48,865 bases of DNA from JBFWUM01 sp050247255. GTDB lineage: Bacteria; Acidobacteriota; Vicinamibacteria; Vicinamibacterales; UBA2999. Every line of letters starts with the position of its first letter. The first letter of the stretch is position 1. The DNA is taken from NCBI GenBank assembly GCA_050247255.1, contig JBFWUM010000030.1, positions 1-48,865 on the forward strand, in the 5' to 3' direction. The notes below the pieces were generated by a model. It was not told the DNA's origin and ran no database searches. It was given only the letters and a program-made list of their open reading frames with translations. Positions 1 through 7,201 of this stretch are shown piece after piece. A program made the translations under genes and the position numbers.

Positions 1-137
1 AGAGTACTCAAAAGAGGCATTGTTTCAGCCAAAGAATTTTCGTGACTGTAAATCGTTTACAGCAAAAGACTTACAGGATGTGAGGGAGAAGGAATGGGAC
101 TAGCGGAGGTTGGGTCGACGAGCCGCGCGATCCAGCT
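1..137. other. AT-rich non-coding edge of the window
   Basis: No convincing gene is visible here. The first 100 bases are clearly richer in A and T than the rest of the window, and the composition returns to GC-rich near 105. The stretch lies downstream of the SPOR gene, whose stop is at 138-140. It contains a perfect short inverted repeat at 46-62. I see no tRNA and no clear terminator with a T-run. Confidence 0.5.
46..62. repeat. Perfect 7-bp inverted repeat in AT-rich spacer
   Basis: CTGTAAA, a 3-base spacer TCG, then TTTACAG. This dyad could be an operator half-site pair or a small hairpin. No T-run follows on either strand, so it does not look like an intrinsic terminator. Its function is unknown. 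Confidence 0.5.
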
Positions 138-824
138 CTACCGCGTGATCCAGGGCTGGAACTGCTCTTCGCGCTGCAGGCGGTCGGCGATGGCTTCCGC
201 CTCACGGCGGTTGTCGTACTTGCCGACGCGCACGCGGAACATGCGCGGGCCGCTCGGGGGCGTCGTCACGAACGCCGGATAGCCCTTCCCCGCCAGGCGG
301 CGCGCAATCGTGTCGGCCTCGCTCCGCTCACGCGTGGCGGCAACCTGCACCACGAATCCATTGCCAGGCGGCTCCGAACCGATCGAGGCCGCGGCCGCTG
401 CGGGCGCGGGCGCGGCCGCCGGTGCGGCGGCGCGCGTCGGCGCGGGCGTCGGGACCGGTGCGCGTTCGACAGCCGGCGGCGGGGGCGGCACGGCTGCGGG
501 CGCTGCCACCGGTTCGGTCACAGGCGCGAGATCTTCTTCGGGAGGCGTGGTGCCCTCGAGCCGGCTGGCGTAGGTCAGGGTTTCCTGCGCGGTCACCGGC
601 GCGCCGCTTCCGGTTGTGGCGCTGGACGTGGAAGGCGGTTCGACGGTGGGATCGATTGCCGCGTCGCCGGCAGATGCGGCCAGCGTGGCTTGCGGCGACT
701 GCACACCGCGCCCCACCATCACCCCGGCGAGAAAGATGACGACCGCCACGACGGTCGCAGACATGAACAGGAAGACGAGCTGCTTTCCGTTCAGTTGGAT
801 CTCGTGAAGTGGCTCATCTGCCAT
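138..824 (-). CDS. SPOR-domain inner-membrane protein
   Basis: A 228-residue protein. A short cytoplasmic N-terminus is followed by one membrane helix at about residues 16-38. A long Ala/Pro-rich linker runs to about 150, and a C-terminal SPOR-like domain fills about 150-228, starting at GFVVQVAA and containing FRVRVGKYDNRREAEAIADRL. SPOR domains bind denuded septal peptidoglycan, so a role at the division site is likely by family. The architecture (one helix, low-complexity periplasmic linker, terminal SPOR) matches FtsN/DedD-like proteins in layout, but nothing shows it is FtsN. It lies 34 bases downstream of the TPR gene on the same strand and probably shares its transcript. The ATG start leaves a normal short N-terminus before the helix. 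Confidence 0.85.
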   Translation of the reverse strand: MADEPLHEIQLNGKQLVFLFMSATVVAVVIFLAGVMVGRGVQSPQATLAASAGDAAIDPTVEPPSTSSATTGSGAPVTAQETLTYASRLEGTTPPEEDLAPVTEPVAAPAAVPPPPPAVERAPVPTPAPTRAAAPAAAPAPAAAAASIGSEPPGNGFVVQVAATRERSEADTIARRLAGKGYPAFVTTPPSGPRMFRVRVGKYDNRREAEAIADRLQREEQFQPWITR

Positions 825-858
825 GCTTTAGCGGCGGATTGTAACACGGCTGAGCCGC

Positions 859-2448
859 TCAGGGCACTGGGATCGTGGCCAGCAGATCCTGCGCCTCCCG
901 GTTGTTCGGATCGGCCCAGACGGCAATCTTGAGCGCGTCGATCGCCTCCGCGGTGCGGCCGCCGCGCAAGTAGGCGCGGCCGAGCAGCAGGTGCGCCGTG
1001 CTGTCGTACGGCGCGAGGTAGATGGCGCGGCGCAGCTCGCCGATCGCGTCGGCGTCGCGCCCGGCCTCGAACAACCGGCGTCCCGACTCGAGGTGGAACG
1101 CCGCCAGCTCCCGCTGATCGCGCTGGCCTGTCGCGACGAGCGCATCCTCGACGCGCGGGGTCCCGGCGGCATCAAGCCGGATCTTCATCCGCTCGAGCCC
1201 GCGCGGCGCCGCGTTCACGCCGCCCTGCTGCGCCTCCCACTCCGCGTAAGTGGATGACAACCGGCGCGCCAGCTCCTTCTCGCGCGCGCCTTCGGCGTTG
1301 GCCCCGGTCGCCTGCAGCGCCACGCCCAGCACGTAGTGCGCCGCATCGTCGGCAGGGTTGCGGCGGACGGCTTCACGCAGCGAGGCGATGGCATCGTCCA
1401 TGTCGCGATCGAGGTAGGCGGCGTAGCCCAGGTTGAAATGCAGGTCCGGGTCCGACGGGTCGAGGCGCGCCGCATCCTCGAAGAAGGTGACCGCCCGCAG
1501 CCCGGTCGCCACGCCGGCAGGCCGCCGCAGCTGCGCAACGCCCAGCGCCGTGAGAATTGCCGGATCGGGCTGCTCGCCGTTCAGCGCCTGCAGCGCCTCG
1601 GTGGCCTGCTGATACTCGCGCAGGTTGATCCGCGAGAGGCCCGCGAGGAAGCGCGCCCGCCGCGCGGACCGGTGGCCGGCTGGTACCTCCCCGACGATGT
1701 CGAGCGCGCGTCGATGCTCGCCCTCAGCGGTGTGGACCTCCCAGAGTGCCAGCCTTGCCCGCTGGAAGCCGGGCGCCAGGCGCACTGCCTGATTCAGGAA
1801 CGTCACCTGCGTCGCCGGTGTCTCGGCCAGCACGCCCTTGATGTAGGCCTCGAAGGCCGGCAGCGGCGGGTGCGCCTCCTCCATCTGCTCCAGCGGCACG
1901 CGCGAGTCCGGCAGCAGGCGGCGCGCCACGCGGGCGAACACGTCGAAGACATCGGCCAGCGGCCCCGTTTCGACGACTTCGGGAAAGAGCCGCCCGGTGT
2001 CGAGCCGGATGGCGCGCGCGCGGACGACGAGCTCGTCGTCGCCGCGAAGCTCGAACGCGCCGATGACGACCTGCATGGCGCCGACCACCTGGCCGACGCG
2101 GATCACCGTGGCGTGGCTGAGCGCAGCAACCGGAGGCAGGCGCAGCCCGTCGAAGGCCAGCAGCCGATCCTCGCGGCTGATCGCCTCGGCGCCGAGCGCG
2201 TCCAGATCGTCGGTCAGCGCCACCGCTGCGCCCTCGCTGAGCCAGTAGAGGCGAGGCTCCCCGGTTTCGTTGTCGAAGGGCATGACGAGTTGCCGCGCGC
2301 CGATACCGACAGGGGTCTGGGCGTACGCACGTCCGGCTGGAAGCAGACTTCCGCCTGAAGGCGGACTTCCGCCTAAAGGCGGAAGCCACACCGAAAGCAG
2401 CGCGACGACTACGAGCTGGCGGGGCGCACGAAGACGGACATCAGGCAT
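859..2448 (-). CDS. Exported TolB-like / TPR-repeat protein
   Basis: About 529 residues from the ATG at 2448; longer readings lack a signal peptide. The N-terminus has an Arg-containing n-region and a hydrophobic LVVVALLSVWL, and a plausible cleavage site follows AYA near residue 42. A TolB-like alpha/beta domain follows (RQLVMPFDNETGEP, about 50-170), and tetratricopeptide repeats fill most of the rest, for example DPDLHFNLGYAAYLDRDMDD and STAHLLLGRAYLRGGRTAEA. TPR proteins mediate protein-protein contacts; no enzymatic domain is seen. The start overlaps the end of the V4R-like gene by 40 bases, implying translational coupling. The region just before the cleavage site is unusually long because a repeated palindromic element is translated there (LPPLGGSPPSGGSLLPAG). 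The true partner is unknown. Confidence 0.8.
   Translation of the reverse strand: MPDVRLRAPRQLVVVALLSVWLPPLGGSPPSGGSLLPAGRAYAQTPVGIGARQLVMPFDNETGEPRLYWLSEGAAVALTDDLDALGAEAISREDRLLAFDGLRLPPVAALSHATVIRVGQVVGAMQVVIGAFELRGDDELVVRARAIRLDTGRLFPEVVETGPLADVFDVFARVARRLLPDSRVPLEQMEEAHPPLPAFEAYIKGVLAETPATQVTFLNQAVRLAPGFQRARLALWEVHTAEGEHRRALDIVGEVPAGHRSARRARFLAGLSRINLREYQQATEALQALNGEQPDPAILTALGVAQLRRPAGVATGLRAVTFFEDAARLDPSDPDLHFNLGYAAYLDRDMDDAIASLREAVRRNPADDAAHYVLGVALQATGANAEGAREKELARRLSSTYAEWEAQQGGVNAAPRGLERMKIRLDAAGTPRVEDALVATGQRDQRELAAFHLESGRRLFEAGRDADAIGELRRAIYLAPYDSTAHLLLGRAYLRGGRTAEAIDALKIAVWADPNNREAQDLLATIPVP
2348..2385. repeat. Double palindromic element CTTCCGCCTnAAGGCGGA
   Basis: Two adjacent palindromic units, CTTCCGCCTGAAGGCGGA at 2348-2365 and CTTCCGCCTAAAGGCGGAAG at 2366-2385. 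Each can fold as a hairpin. They lie in frame inside the signal-peptide region of the TPR gene. The same core recurs at 38407-38428 inside the start of tamA, and a related core GTCCGCCTTGAGGCGGAC occurs at 28628-28645 upstream of topoisomerase IB. The behaviour resembles REP-like elements. Confidence 0.8.
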
Positions 2449-2987
2449 TGTCCCGCTCCCGTGGCACGGCACTGGTCGGTGCCGACCTCGACGTCGAGGT
2501 TGAACAGGTACATCAGCCGGCGGATGGCCGATGCGTAGAACTCGCAGAGCGGCTGTTCGACGCGATCCCGCACTTCGCAGAAGATCGAGCCGCGGATGTC
2601 GACGCTCGCCCGCCCCTTCTTCCAACGGACGATGACCCGGCTGCCGCGATAGGTGTGGCGCACCATCGCGCGGGCGACGCGCATCACGAGGTGCGCGCGC
2701 ACCGCCGGCGGCGCGGCGCGCAGCACGGCGCGCTGGAAGCCGGAGAGATCGGCCACGGTCCACTCGGCCGTGTACTCGCCGGCCCGCGCCGCGATCAGCC
2801 GGTACGACGCGCCTTCCTGGCGCAGGAAGCTGAGCACCGCGGCCAGCGGCGCCAGACCGATGCGGCCATCACGGAGGCCGGCCGGGTTCAGCCACGCCTC
2901 ATAGAACTCGAGGCGGGTGGGCAACAGGTCGGCGATCCCCTGGTGCAGGCTGGCGACGAGCAGGCGACCGATGCCGGCCTCAATCAT
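2409..2987 (-). CDS. V4R-like small-molecule-sensing domain protein
   Basis: About 192 residues from the ATG at 2987 (MIEAGIGRLLVASLHQG). An upstream in-frame start at 3020 would run into mobA. The C-terminus has the pattern of V4R/heme-NO-binding-like domains: CEFYASAIRRLMYLF, then a pair of cysteines in the frame DQCRATGAGQC and a final beta strand SVFVR. Such domains bind small hydrophobic ligands or metals through these cysteines. There is no attached kinase or DNA-binding domain, so it may act through a partner. It is divergent from mobA with only 17 bases between the chosen starts, and it overlaps the downstream TPR gene by 40 bases. The family assignment rests on the C-terminal motif only. 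Confidence 0.55.
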   Translation of the reverse strand: MIEAGIGRLLVASLHQGIADLLPTRLEFYEAWLNPAGLRDGRIGLAPLAAVLSFLRQEGASYRLIAARAGEYTAEWTVADLSGFQRAVLRAAPPAVRAHLVMRVARAMVRHTYRGSRVIVRWKKGRASVDIRGSIFCEVRDRVEQPLCEFYASAIRRLMYLFNLDVEVGTDQCRATGAGQCLMSVFVRPASS

Positions 2988-3004
2988 AGATAATGGGCTG
3001 TCGC

Positions 3005-3559
3005 ATGTGGACGGCCGCAATCCTCGACGGCGGTCGGGCGCGGCGCCTGGGCGGCCTGGACAAGGGCGCGCTGGCCGTCGGCGCCGGCTCCATCCGGGAA
3101 CGGCAGCTCGACACGCTTCGCGAACTGACCCCGCACATTCTGGTTATCGGACGTGGCGGGATACCGGACCGCATGCCCGGCATGGGCGCGCTCGGAGGCA
3201 TCTACACCGCGCTGGTCGAAGCGCCCACCGAACGCGTGCTCATCCTCGCCTGCGACATGCCGTTTGTGACGGCGCCGTTCCTGGCGCACCTCGTGGCGGT
3301 GAGCGACGACCCGGCGTGGGACGTGGTGCTCCCCGTGGACGCGGCCGGACGCCATCCGCTGTGCGCGGTCTACCGCCGGCGCGTCACCGCGCGGCTGCAG
3401 GAGCGCCTGGATCGAGGGGAACTGCGGGTGCAGGACGCGGTGGCGGAAATGGCGGTGCGCGCCGTGGGCTCGGATGAGCTGACCCCCTTCAACCGGGACG
3501 GCCGCCTGCTCACCAACGTGAACACGCCCGAGGACTACACGCGCGCACAAGCTCGCTGA
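3005..3559 (+). CDS. mobA: MobA-like molybdenum cofactor guanylyltransferase
   Basis: About 184 residues. The N-terminus has the nucleotide-binding loop of MobA-type transferases (ILDGGRARRLGGLDKGAL), with Asp where Ala usually stands in the LAGG element. A LACDMPFVT motif, the metal-binding Asp loop, follows near residue 80. A late NVNTPEDY motif is also characteristic. The enzyme would attach GMP to molybdopterin, and the molybdopterin oxidoreductase at 29918 is a plausible client. An in-frame ATG at 2993 adds four residues; 3005 fits family alignments better because MWTAAIL starts the first strand. Neither start has a clear Shine-Dalgarno. The stop is followed by a short CAATCGC word array leading into argS. 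Confidence 0.85.
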   Translation: MWTAAILDGGRARRLGGLDKGALAVGAGSIRERQLDTLRELTPHILVIGRGGIPDRMPGMGALGGIYTALVEAPTERVLILACDMPFVTAPFLAHLVAVSDDPAWDVVLPVDAAGRHPLCAVYRRRVTARLQERLDRGELRVQDAVAEMAVRAVGSDELTPFNRDGRLLTNVNTPEDYTRAQAR

Positions 3560-3570
3560 GCGTACTTCAA

Positions 3571-3619
3571 CCCTTCACCAATCGCCAATCGCCAAACATC
3601 AATCCCTAATCACCAATCG
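3571..3619. repeat. CAATCGC word array abutting the argS start
   Basis: A run of near-identical short words (CAATCGC, CAATCGC, CAAACAT, CAATCCC, TAATCAC, CAATCG) fills the mobA-argS gap and ends exactly at the argS ATG. There is no Shine-Dalgarno between the array and the start codon. It belongs to the set of locus-specific word arrays found throughout the window. Confidence 0.7.
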
Positions 3620-5644
3620 ATGATCCTTCCCGTTCACGACCGTCTTCGCGCCCACCTCGGGCGGCTCCTGACCACCGTCTATGCGCTCGACGCGGCGGCG
3701 CTGCCGTCGATCGGCCTCGAGTATCCGCCGACGCGCGAGCTCGGCGACCTCGGCACGCCGGTCGCCTTCGAGCTGGCCCGCCGCCTCCGCAAGGCGCCGC
3801 GGGTCATCGCCCAGGAGATCGCCGGCGCGTTCGGCACCCTCGAAGGGGTCCGCGCGGTGGCGGCGGCGCCCAACGGGTATCTCAACTTCTTCCTCGAGCG
3901 GCCGGCCTTTCTCGTCGATCGTCTCGCCGGGCGCGTCGCGATGCCGCCGCCCTCGGCCGGCAAGGCCATCGTCGAGCACACGGCCATCAACCCGAACAAG
4001 GCGGCCCACATCGGCCACCTGCGCAACTCGGCGCTCGGCGACACGCTGGTGCGCGTGCTGCGCTTCCGCGGCATCCCGGTGGAGGTCCAGAACTACATCG
4101 ACGACACCGGCGTCCAGGTCGCCGACGTCGTCGTCGGCTTTCGCGTGCTCGAGGGGAAGAGCCTCGACGAGATTCGCGCGATCGCCGACTCGACGCGCTT
4201 CGACTACTACTGCTGGGACCTCTACGCGCGGGTCACCGAGTGGTACGACGCCGACAAGGAGGCGCGGCAGCAGGTGCGCGCCGACACCCTGCACGACATC
4301 GAGCACGGCGGCAACGACAACGCCGGGATCGCCGCGTTCATTGCCGACCGCGTTGTCCGCACCCACCTGCGGACGATGAAGCGGATGAACGTCGACTACG
4401 ACCTGCTGACGTGGGAAGGCGACATCCTCCGGCTGAAGTTCTGGGCGCAGGCGTTCGACGTGCTGAAGGCCAAGGGGGCCGTCTACCTGCAGACCGAGGG
4501 CAAGCTCGCCGGCTGCTGGGTGATGCCGATCCAGGAGGATCCTGAAAAGCACAATGCCCAGGGCTCAATGCCCAATGAGCAATCCGAGGACGCGGAGGAA
4601 CGGGAAAAAGTCATCGTCCGGTCCAACGGGGTCGTCACGTATGTCGGCAAGGACATCGCGTACCAGTTCTGGAAGCTCGGGCTGCTCGGACGCGATTTCC
4701 ACTATCGCGTGTTCGAGAACCGGCCGCAGGGCCCGCTGTGGGCGACCTGCACCGAGGGGGGCTCGGACAACCACCCGCTCTTCGGCGGCGCCGCCTACGT
4801 CTACAACGTCATCGACGTCCGCCAGTCGTACCTGCAGAAGCTGCTGAAGCAGGCGCTGATTGCGGTCGGCCACCCGGAAGGGGCGGAGCGTTCGCACCAC
4901 TTCTCGTACGAGATGGTCGCGCTGTCGCATGCCACGGCGCGGGAGCTCGGCTACGCGCCGCCGCCGGACTCAGAGGAGGCGAAGCGGCCGTTTGTCGAGG
5001 TCTCGGGCCGCAAGGGACTGGGCGTGAAGGCCGACGACCTGCTCGACACGCTGACGCGCAAGGCCGGCGAGGAAGTGCGCGCGCGCAACGCCGAGCTGTC
5101 CGAGGCCGAGGCCGACCGGATCGCCCGGATGATCGCGGTCGCCGCCGTCCGCTATTTCATGATCAAGTTCTCGCGCGGCAAGGTGATCGCGTTCGACCTC
5201 GAGGAGGCGCTCAGCTTTGCCGGTGAAAGCGGCCCCTACATCCAGTACGCCATCGTCCGCGCCAACAAGATCTTCCAGAAGCTGGAGGAGCGCGACGGCT
5301 CCACGGCCGCCACGCTGGTGAACGGGCTCGCCGACGTGCCGGCCGGCGAACTGACCGGCGACAACGGCAGCGAGCTGTGGGCGCTGGTGCTCGAGGCGTC
5401 GCGGCTCGACGAAGTCGTCGAGCAGGTGATCCGCTCGCTCGAGTTCTCGGTGCTGGCGAAGTACGCGTTCACGCTCGCGCAGTCGTTCAACACGTACTAC
5501 AACCTCGACCCGAGCCGGTCGTCGATCCTCAACGAGGAACGCCCCGAGGCGCGGCGCTGGCGCGCCGCCGCGGTGCTCTACGTGCGCAACCAGCTGGCGA
5601 AGGCGCTCGACCTGATGGGGGTCGAAGTACCTCCGCTCATGTAG
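3620..5644 (+). CDS. argS: Arginyl-tRNA synthetase
   Basis: A class-I synthetase of 674 residues that charges tRNA-Arg in the cytoplasm. The N-terminal additional domain spans about residues 1-110. The catalytic fold starts with NPNKAAHIGHLRNSALGD, in which HIGH is at 130-133. EGGSDNHPLFGG and SHHFSYEMVALSHATARELG lie in the catalytic core. The KMSKS position reads GRKGLGVKADDLL, in keeping with the frequent loss of that motif in ArgRS. A DALR-type helical anticodon-binding domain ends the protein. It is longer than many bacterial ArgRS. Residues about 310-322 (HNAQGSMPNEQ) are encoded by a CAATGCCCAATG-type repeat inserted in frame. The start abuts a repeat array with no visible Shine-Dalgarno. 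Confidence 0.95.
   Translation: MILPVHDRLRAHLGRLLTTVYALDAAALPSIGLEYPPTRELGDLGTPVAFELARRLRKAPRVIAQEIAGAFGTLEGVRAVAAAPNGYLNFFLERPAFLVDRLAGRVAMPPPSAGKAIVEHTAINPNKAAHIGHLRNSALGDTLVRVLRFRGIPVEVQNYIDDTGVQVADVVVGFRVLEGKSLDEIRAIADSTRFDYYCWDLYARVTEWYDADKEARQQVRADTLHDIEHGGNDNAGIAAFIADRVVRTHLRTMKRMNVDYDLLTWEGDILRLKFWAQAFDVLKAKGAVYLQTEGKLAGCWVMPIQEDPEKHNAQGSMPNEQSEDAEEREKVIVRSNGVVTYVGKDIAYQFWKLGLLGRDFHYRVFENRPQGPLWATCTEGGSDNHPLFGGAAYVYNVIDVRQSYLQKLLKQALIAVGHPEGAERSHHFSYEMVALSHATARELGYAPPPDSEEAKRPFVEVSGRKGLGVKADDLLDTLTRKAGEEVRARNAELSEAEADRIARMIAVAAVRYFMIKFSRGKVIAFDLEEALSFAGESGPYIQYAIVRANKIFQKLEERDGSTAATLVNGLADVPAGELTGDNGSELWALVLEASRLDEVVEQVIRSLEFSVLAKYAFTLAQSFNTYYNLDPSRSSILNEERPEARRWRAAAVLYVRNQLAKALDLMGVEVPPLM
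4549..4585. repeat. In-frame CAATGCCC repeat insertion within argS
   Basis: The words GCACAATGCCCA, GGGCTCAATGCCC and AATGAGCAATCC follow one another inside the argS reading frame. Their composition is unlike the surrounding GC-rich codons. The first word matches the words upstream of lemA at 46470-46500 (GCACAATGCCCA). This is the intergenic-array type of sequence, here translated as an apparently tolerated loop. Confidence 0.7.
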
Positions 5645-5676
5645 GTGCTAATGGTGCTAATAGTGCTACCGGTGCG
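5645..5676. repeat. GGTGCTAAT word array between argS and the amidotransferase gene
   Basis: GTGCTAAT, GGTGCTAAT, AGTGCTACC and GGTGCG fill the gap between the argS stop (5642-5644) and the next ATG at 5677. No Shine-Dalgarno is visible. Confidence 0.65.
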
Positions 5677-6381
5677 ATGCCGGTAATCGGCATCACGCCC
5701 AGCCGCAAGCTGCCGGACTACGAGGAGGCGGTGCGGCGCGCCGGGGGCGAGCCCCGCGTGCTCGACATCGCAGGCGATCGCCCGGCCGACGTCGTGGCCA
5801 CGGTCGACGGGCTGCTGCTGACCGGCGGCGCCGACATCGACCCGTCCCTCTATGGAGCGGCAGCCCACCCGTCGACGCAGCCTGACGCCCCCGGCCGCGA
5901 CGCGTTCGAGATCGAGCTGGTCCGCCGCGCGCTCGACGCCGATCTCCCGGTGTTCGCCATCTGTCGCGGCGCGCAGGTGCTGAACGTGGCCGCAGGCGGC
6001 ACGCTGATCCAGGACATCCGGTCCGAGCTGCCGTCAGCCACCGAGCACCAGCTCGCGGTGCCCCCGCATCAGCCGGTCGAGATCGCCCACGATGTCTGGG
6101 TTACGCGCGGCAGCCTGCTCGAACGGCTCATGGCCGAGCGGCTCGCCGGCGGCGAGGATCTCCCCGTGAACAGCCGTCACCACCAGGCACCGGCACGGAC
6201 CGGCGAGGGGCTGGTGGTCACCGCCACGTCACCCGATGGCGTGATCGAGGCGCTCGAACATCCCGGGAAGCGCTTCTGCCTCGGCGTGCAGTGGCACCCC
6301 GAGAACTTCTGGCGCACCGGCGAGTTCAGCGCGCTGTTCGAGGGATTCGTCGCGGCCACGAAGACACGGAGACGGGATTAG
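5677..6381 (+). CDS. Gamma-glutamyl-gamma-aminobutyrate hydrolase family (peptidase C26)
   Basis: A class-I glutamine-amidotransferase fold of 234 residues. MPVIGITPS opens the first strand, which fixes the start at 5677 and not further upstream inside argS. TGGADIDPSLYG is the oxyanion region. The nucleophile is Cys96 in PVFAICRGAQVLN, and the triad is completed by His207 and Glu209 in GVQWHPENFW. Members cleave gamma-glutamyl amide bonds, as in PuuD for polyamine catabolism or other gamma-glutamyl compounds. No polyamine genes are adjacent, so the substrate is open. The last residues, ATKTRRRD, come from an inverted repeat shared with the convergent gene. The two stop codons overlap at 6378-6381. 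Confidence 0.88.
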   Translation: MPVIGITPSRKLPDYEEAVRRAGGEPRVLDIAGDRPADVVATVDGLLLTGGADIDPSLYGAAAHPSTQPDAPGRDAFEIELVRRALDADLPVFAICRGAQVLNVAAGGTLIQDIRSELPSATEHQLAVPPHQPVEIAHDVWVTRGSLLERLMAERLAGGEDLPVNSRHHQAPARTGEGLVVTATSPDGVIEALEHPGKRFCLGVQWHPENFWRTGEFSALFEGFVAATKTRRRD

Positions 6382-6406
6382 CCGTCCTTCGTGCTCTTGG
6401 TGGCCT
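6354..6406. repeat. Imperfect inverted repeat spanning convergent stop codons
   Basis: The left arm begins GGCCACGAAGACACGGAG and the right arm, read on the other strand, begins GGCCACCAAGAGCACGAAGG. The centre holds the overlapping TAG and TAA stops of the two convergent genes. Both arms are translated, giving the C-terminal tails ATKTRRRD on the plus strand and ATKSTKDG on the minus strand. It may act as a bidirectional transcript-end hairpin. Confidence 0.75.
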
Positions 6407-7196
6407 CGCGCGATTCGCGGCTCTTCTTCAGGTAGTGCGGCGAGTAGGTATAGCCGTAGGGCGTGGTCAGCCGATCGCTCGCCTTGTGGTGCAGGAACTC
6501 CTGGCGCGCCACCTTCAACTGCTCGATCTCCTCTTTCGTGCAATCGCGGGCAACGATCTCCTCGCGCGGCACGAAGAACACCTGGCCGATCGGCAGCGTG
6601 TGCTGGCCGGAAATGCCCTCGCCCGGCTCCATCACGTAGCGGAACTCCGAGTCGTGCGGGTACCAGTCGGTCTCGACGCGCACCACCAGCATCGGCGCAA
6701 TCGGCCGCTCGATCAGGTTGAAGATGGGCGCGTAGACCGCGTCCCACCCCTCAGGGGTCTTGAAGTTCCACGAGCCCCGCAGTGAGAGCGCCCCGGCCGG
6801 GGTCCCCATGTCCTCGACGATGAGGAAGGTGCGCATGATGGCGAGCGCGTTGGCGCGATCGGTGACGGGCGGATTGGTCAGGAACGTGACCTCCTCCGAG
6901 ATCATCCCGGCCGTGCCTACGGGCATCTTCATCAGCACCTGGAACAGCGCGTCGGTACGGCCGGTTGATTTGTTCTTCGCGTAGAAGGCGAAGCTGTACT
7001 TGCCGTCGCCCCGGTACTCGACGTGAAACGATTCGTCGGCGGTCAGCGGCGGGTAGACGAGATAGCCCAGCGAGCTGCCGGCCTCGAGCACCGGGCAATG
7101 GCGCGCGTGCTGCGGCAGCAGCGGCCGCTGCGCTTCGCGCTTGGGACGCAGGCCCACGCCGGGCCGGCTGGCGTTCGGATACAGGCGCACTTCCAT
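6378..7196 (-). CDS. Conserved hypothetical protein, possibly DUF6065-like
   Basis: A 272-residue protein starting MEVRLYPNASRPG. I do not recognise it with certainty; the layout is reminiscent of DUF6065. Visible features are LGYLVYPPLTADESFHVEYRG near residue 45, SFAFYAKNK, a central beta-rich part with NFKTPEGWDAVYAPIFNL, and PIGQVFFVPREE, ending in a charged helix. There is no signal peptide or membrane segment, so it is probably cytoplasmic. It is the last gene of the long minus-strand cluster, 5 bases after the methyltransferase gene. Its last eight or so residues (EATKSTKDG) are repeat-encoded and so not part of the ancestral fold. Confidence 0.6.
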   Translation of the reverse strand: MEVRLYPNASRPGVGLRPKREAQRPLLPQHARHCPVLEAGSSLGYLVYPPLTADESFHVEYRGDGKYSFAFYAKNKSTGRTDALFQVLMKMPVGTAGMISEEVTFLTNPPVTDRANALAIMRTFLIVEDMGTPAGALSLRGSWNFKTPEGWDAVYAPIFNLIERPIAPMLVVRVETDWYPHDSEFRYVMEPGEGISGQHTLPIGQVFFVPREEIVARDCTKEEIEQLKVARQEFLHHKASDRLTTPYGYTYSPHYLKKSRESREATKSTKDG

Positions 7197-7201
7197 CGCC
7201 G

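Noticed and set aside
120..200. Possible tRNA near the left edge
   Set aside because: No cloverleaf with a T-arm could be traced.
2993..3020. Longer starts for mobA and the V4R-like gene
   Set aside because: They would overlap each other, and the conserved N-terminal motifs begin at the later starts.
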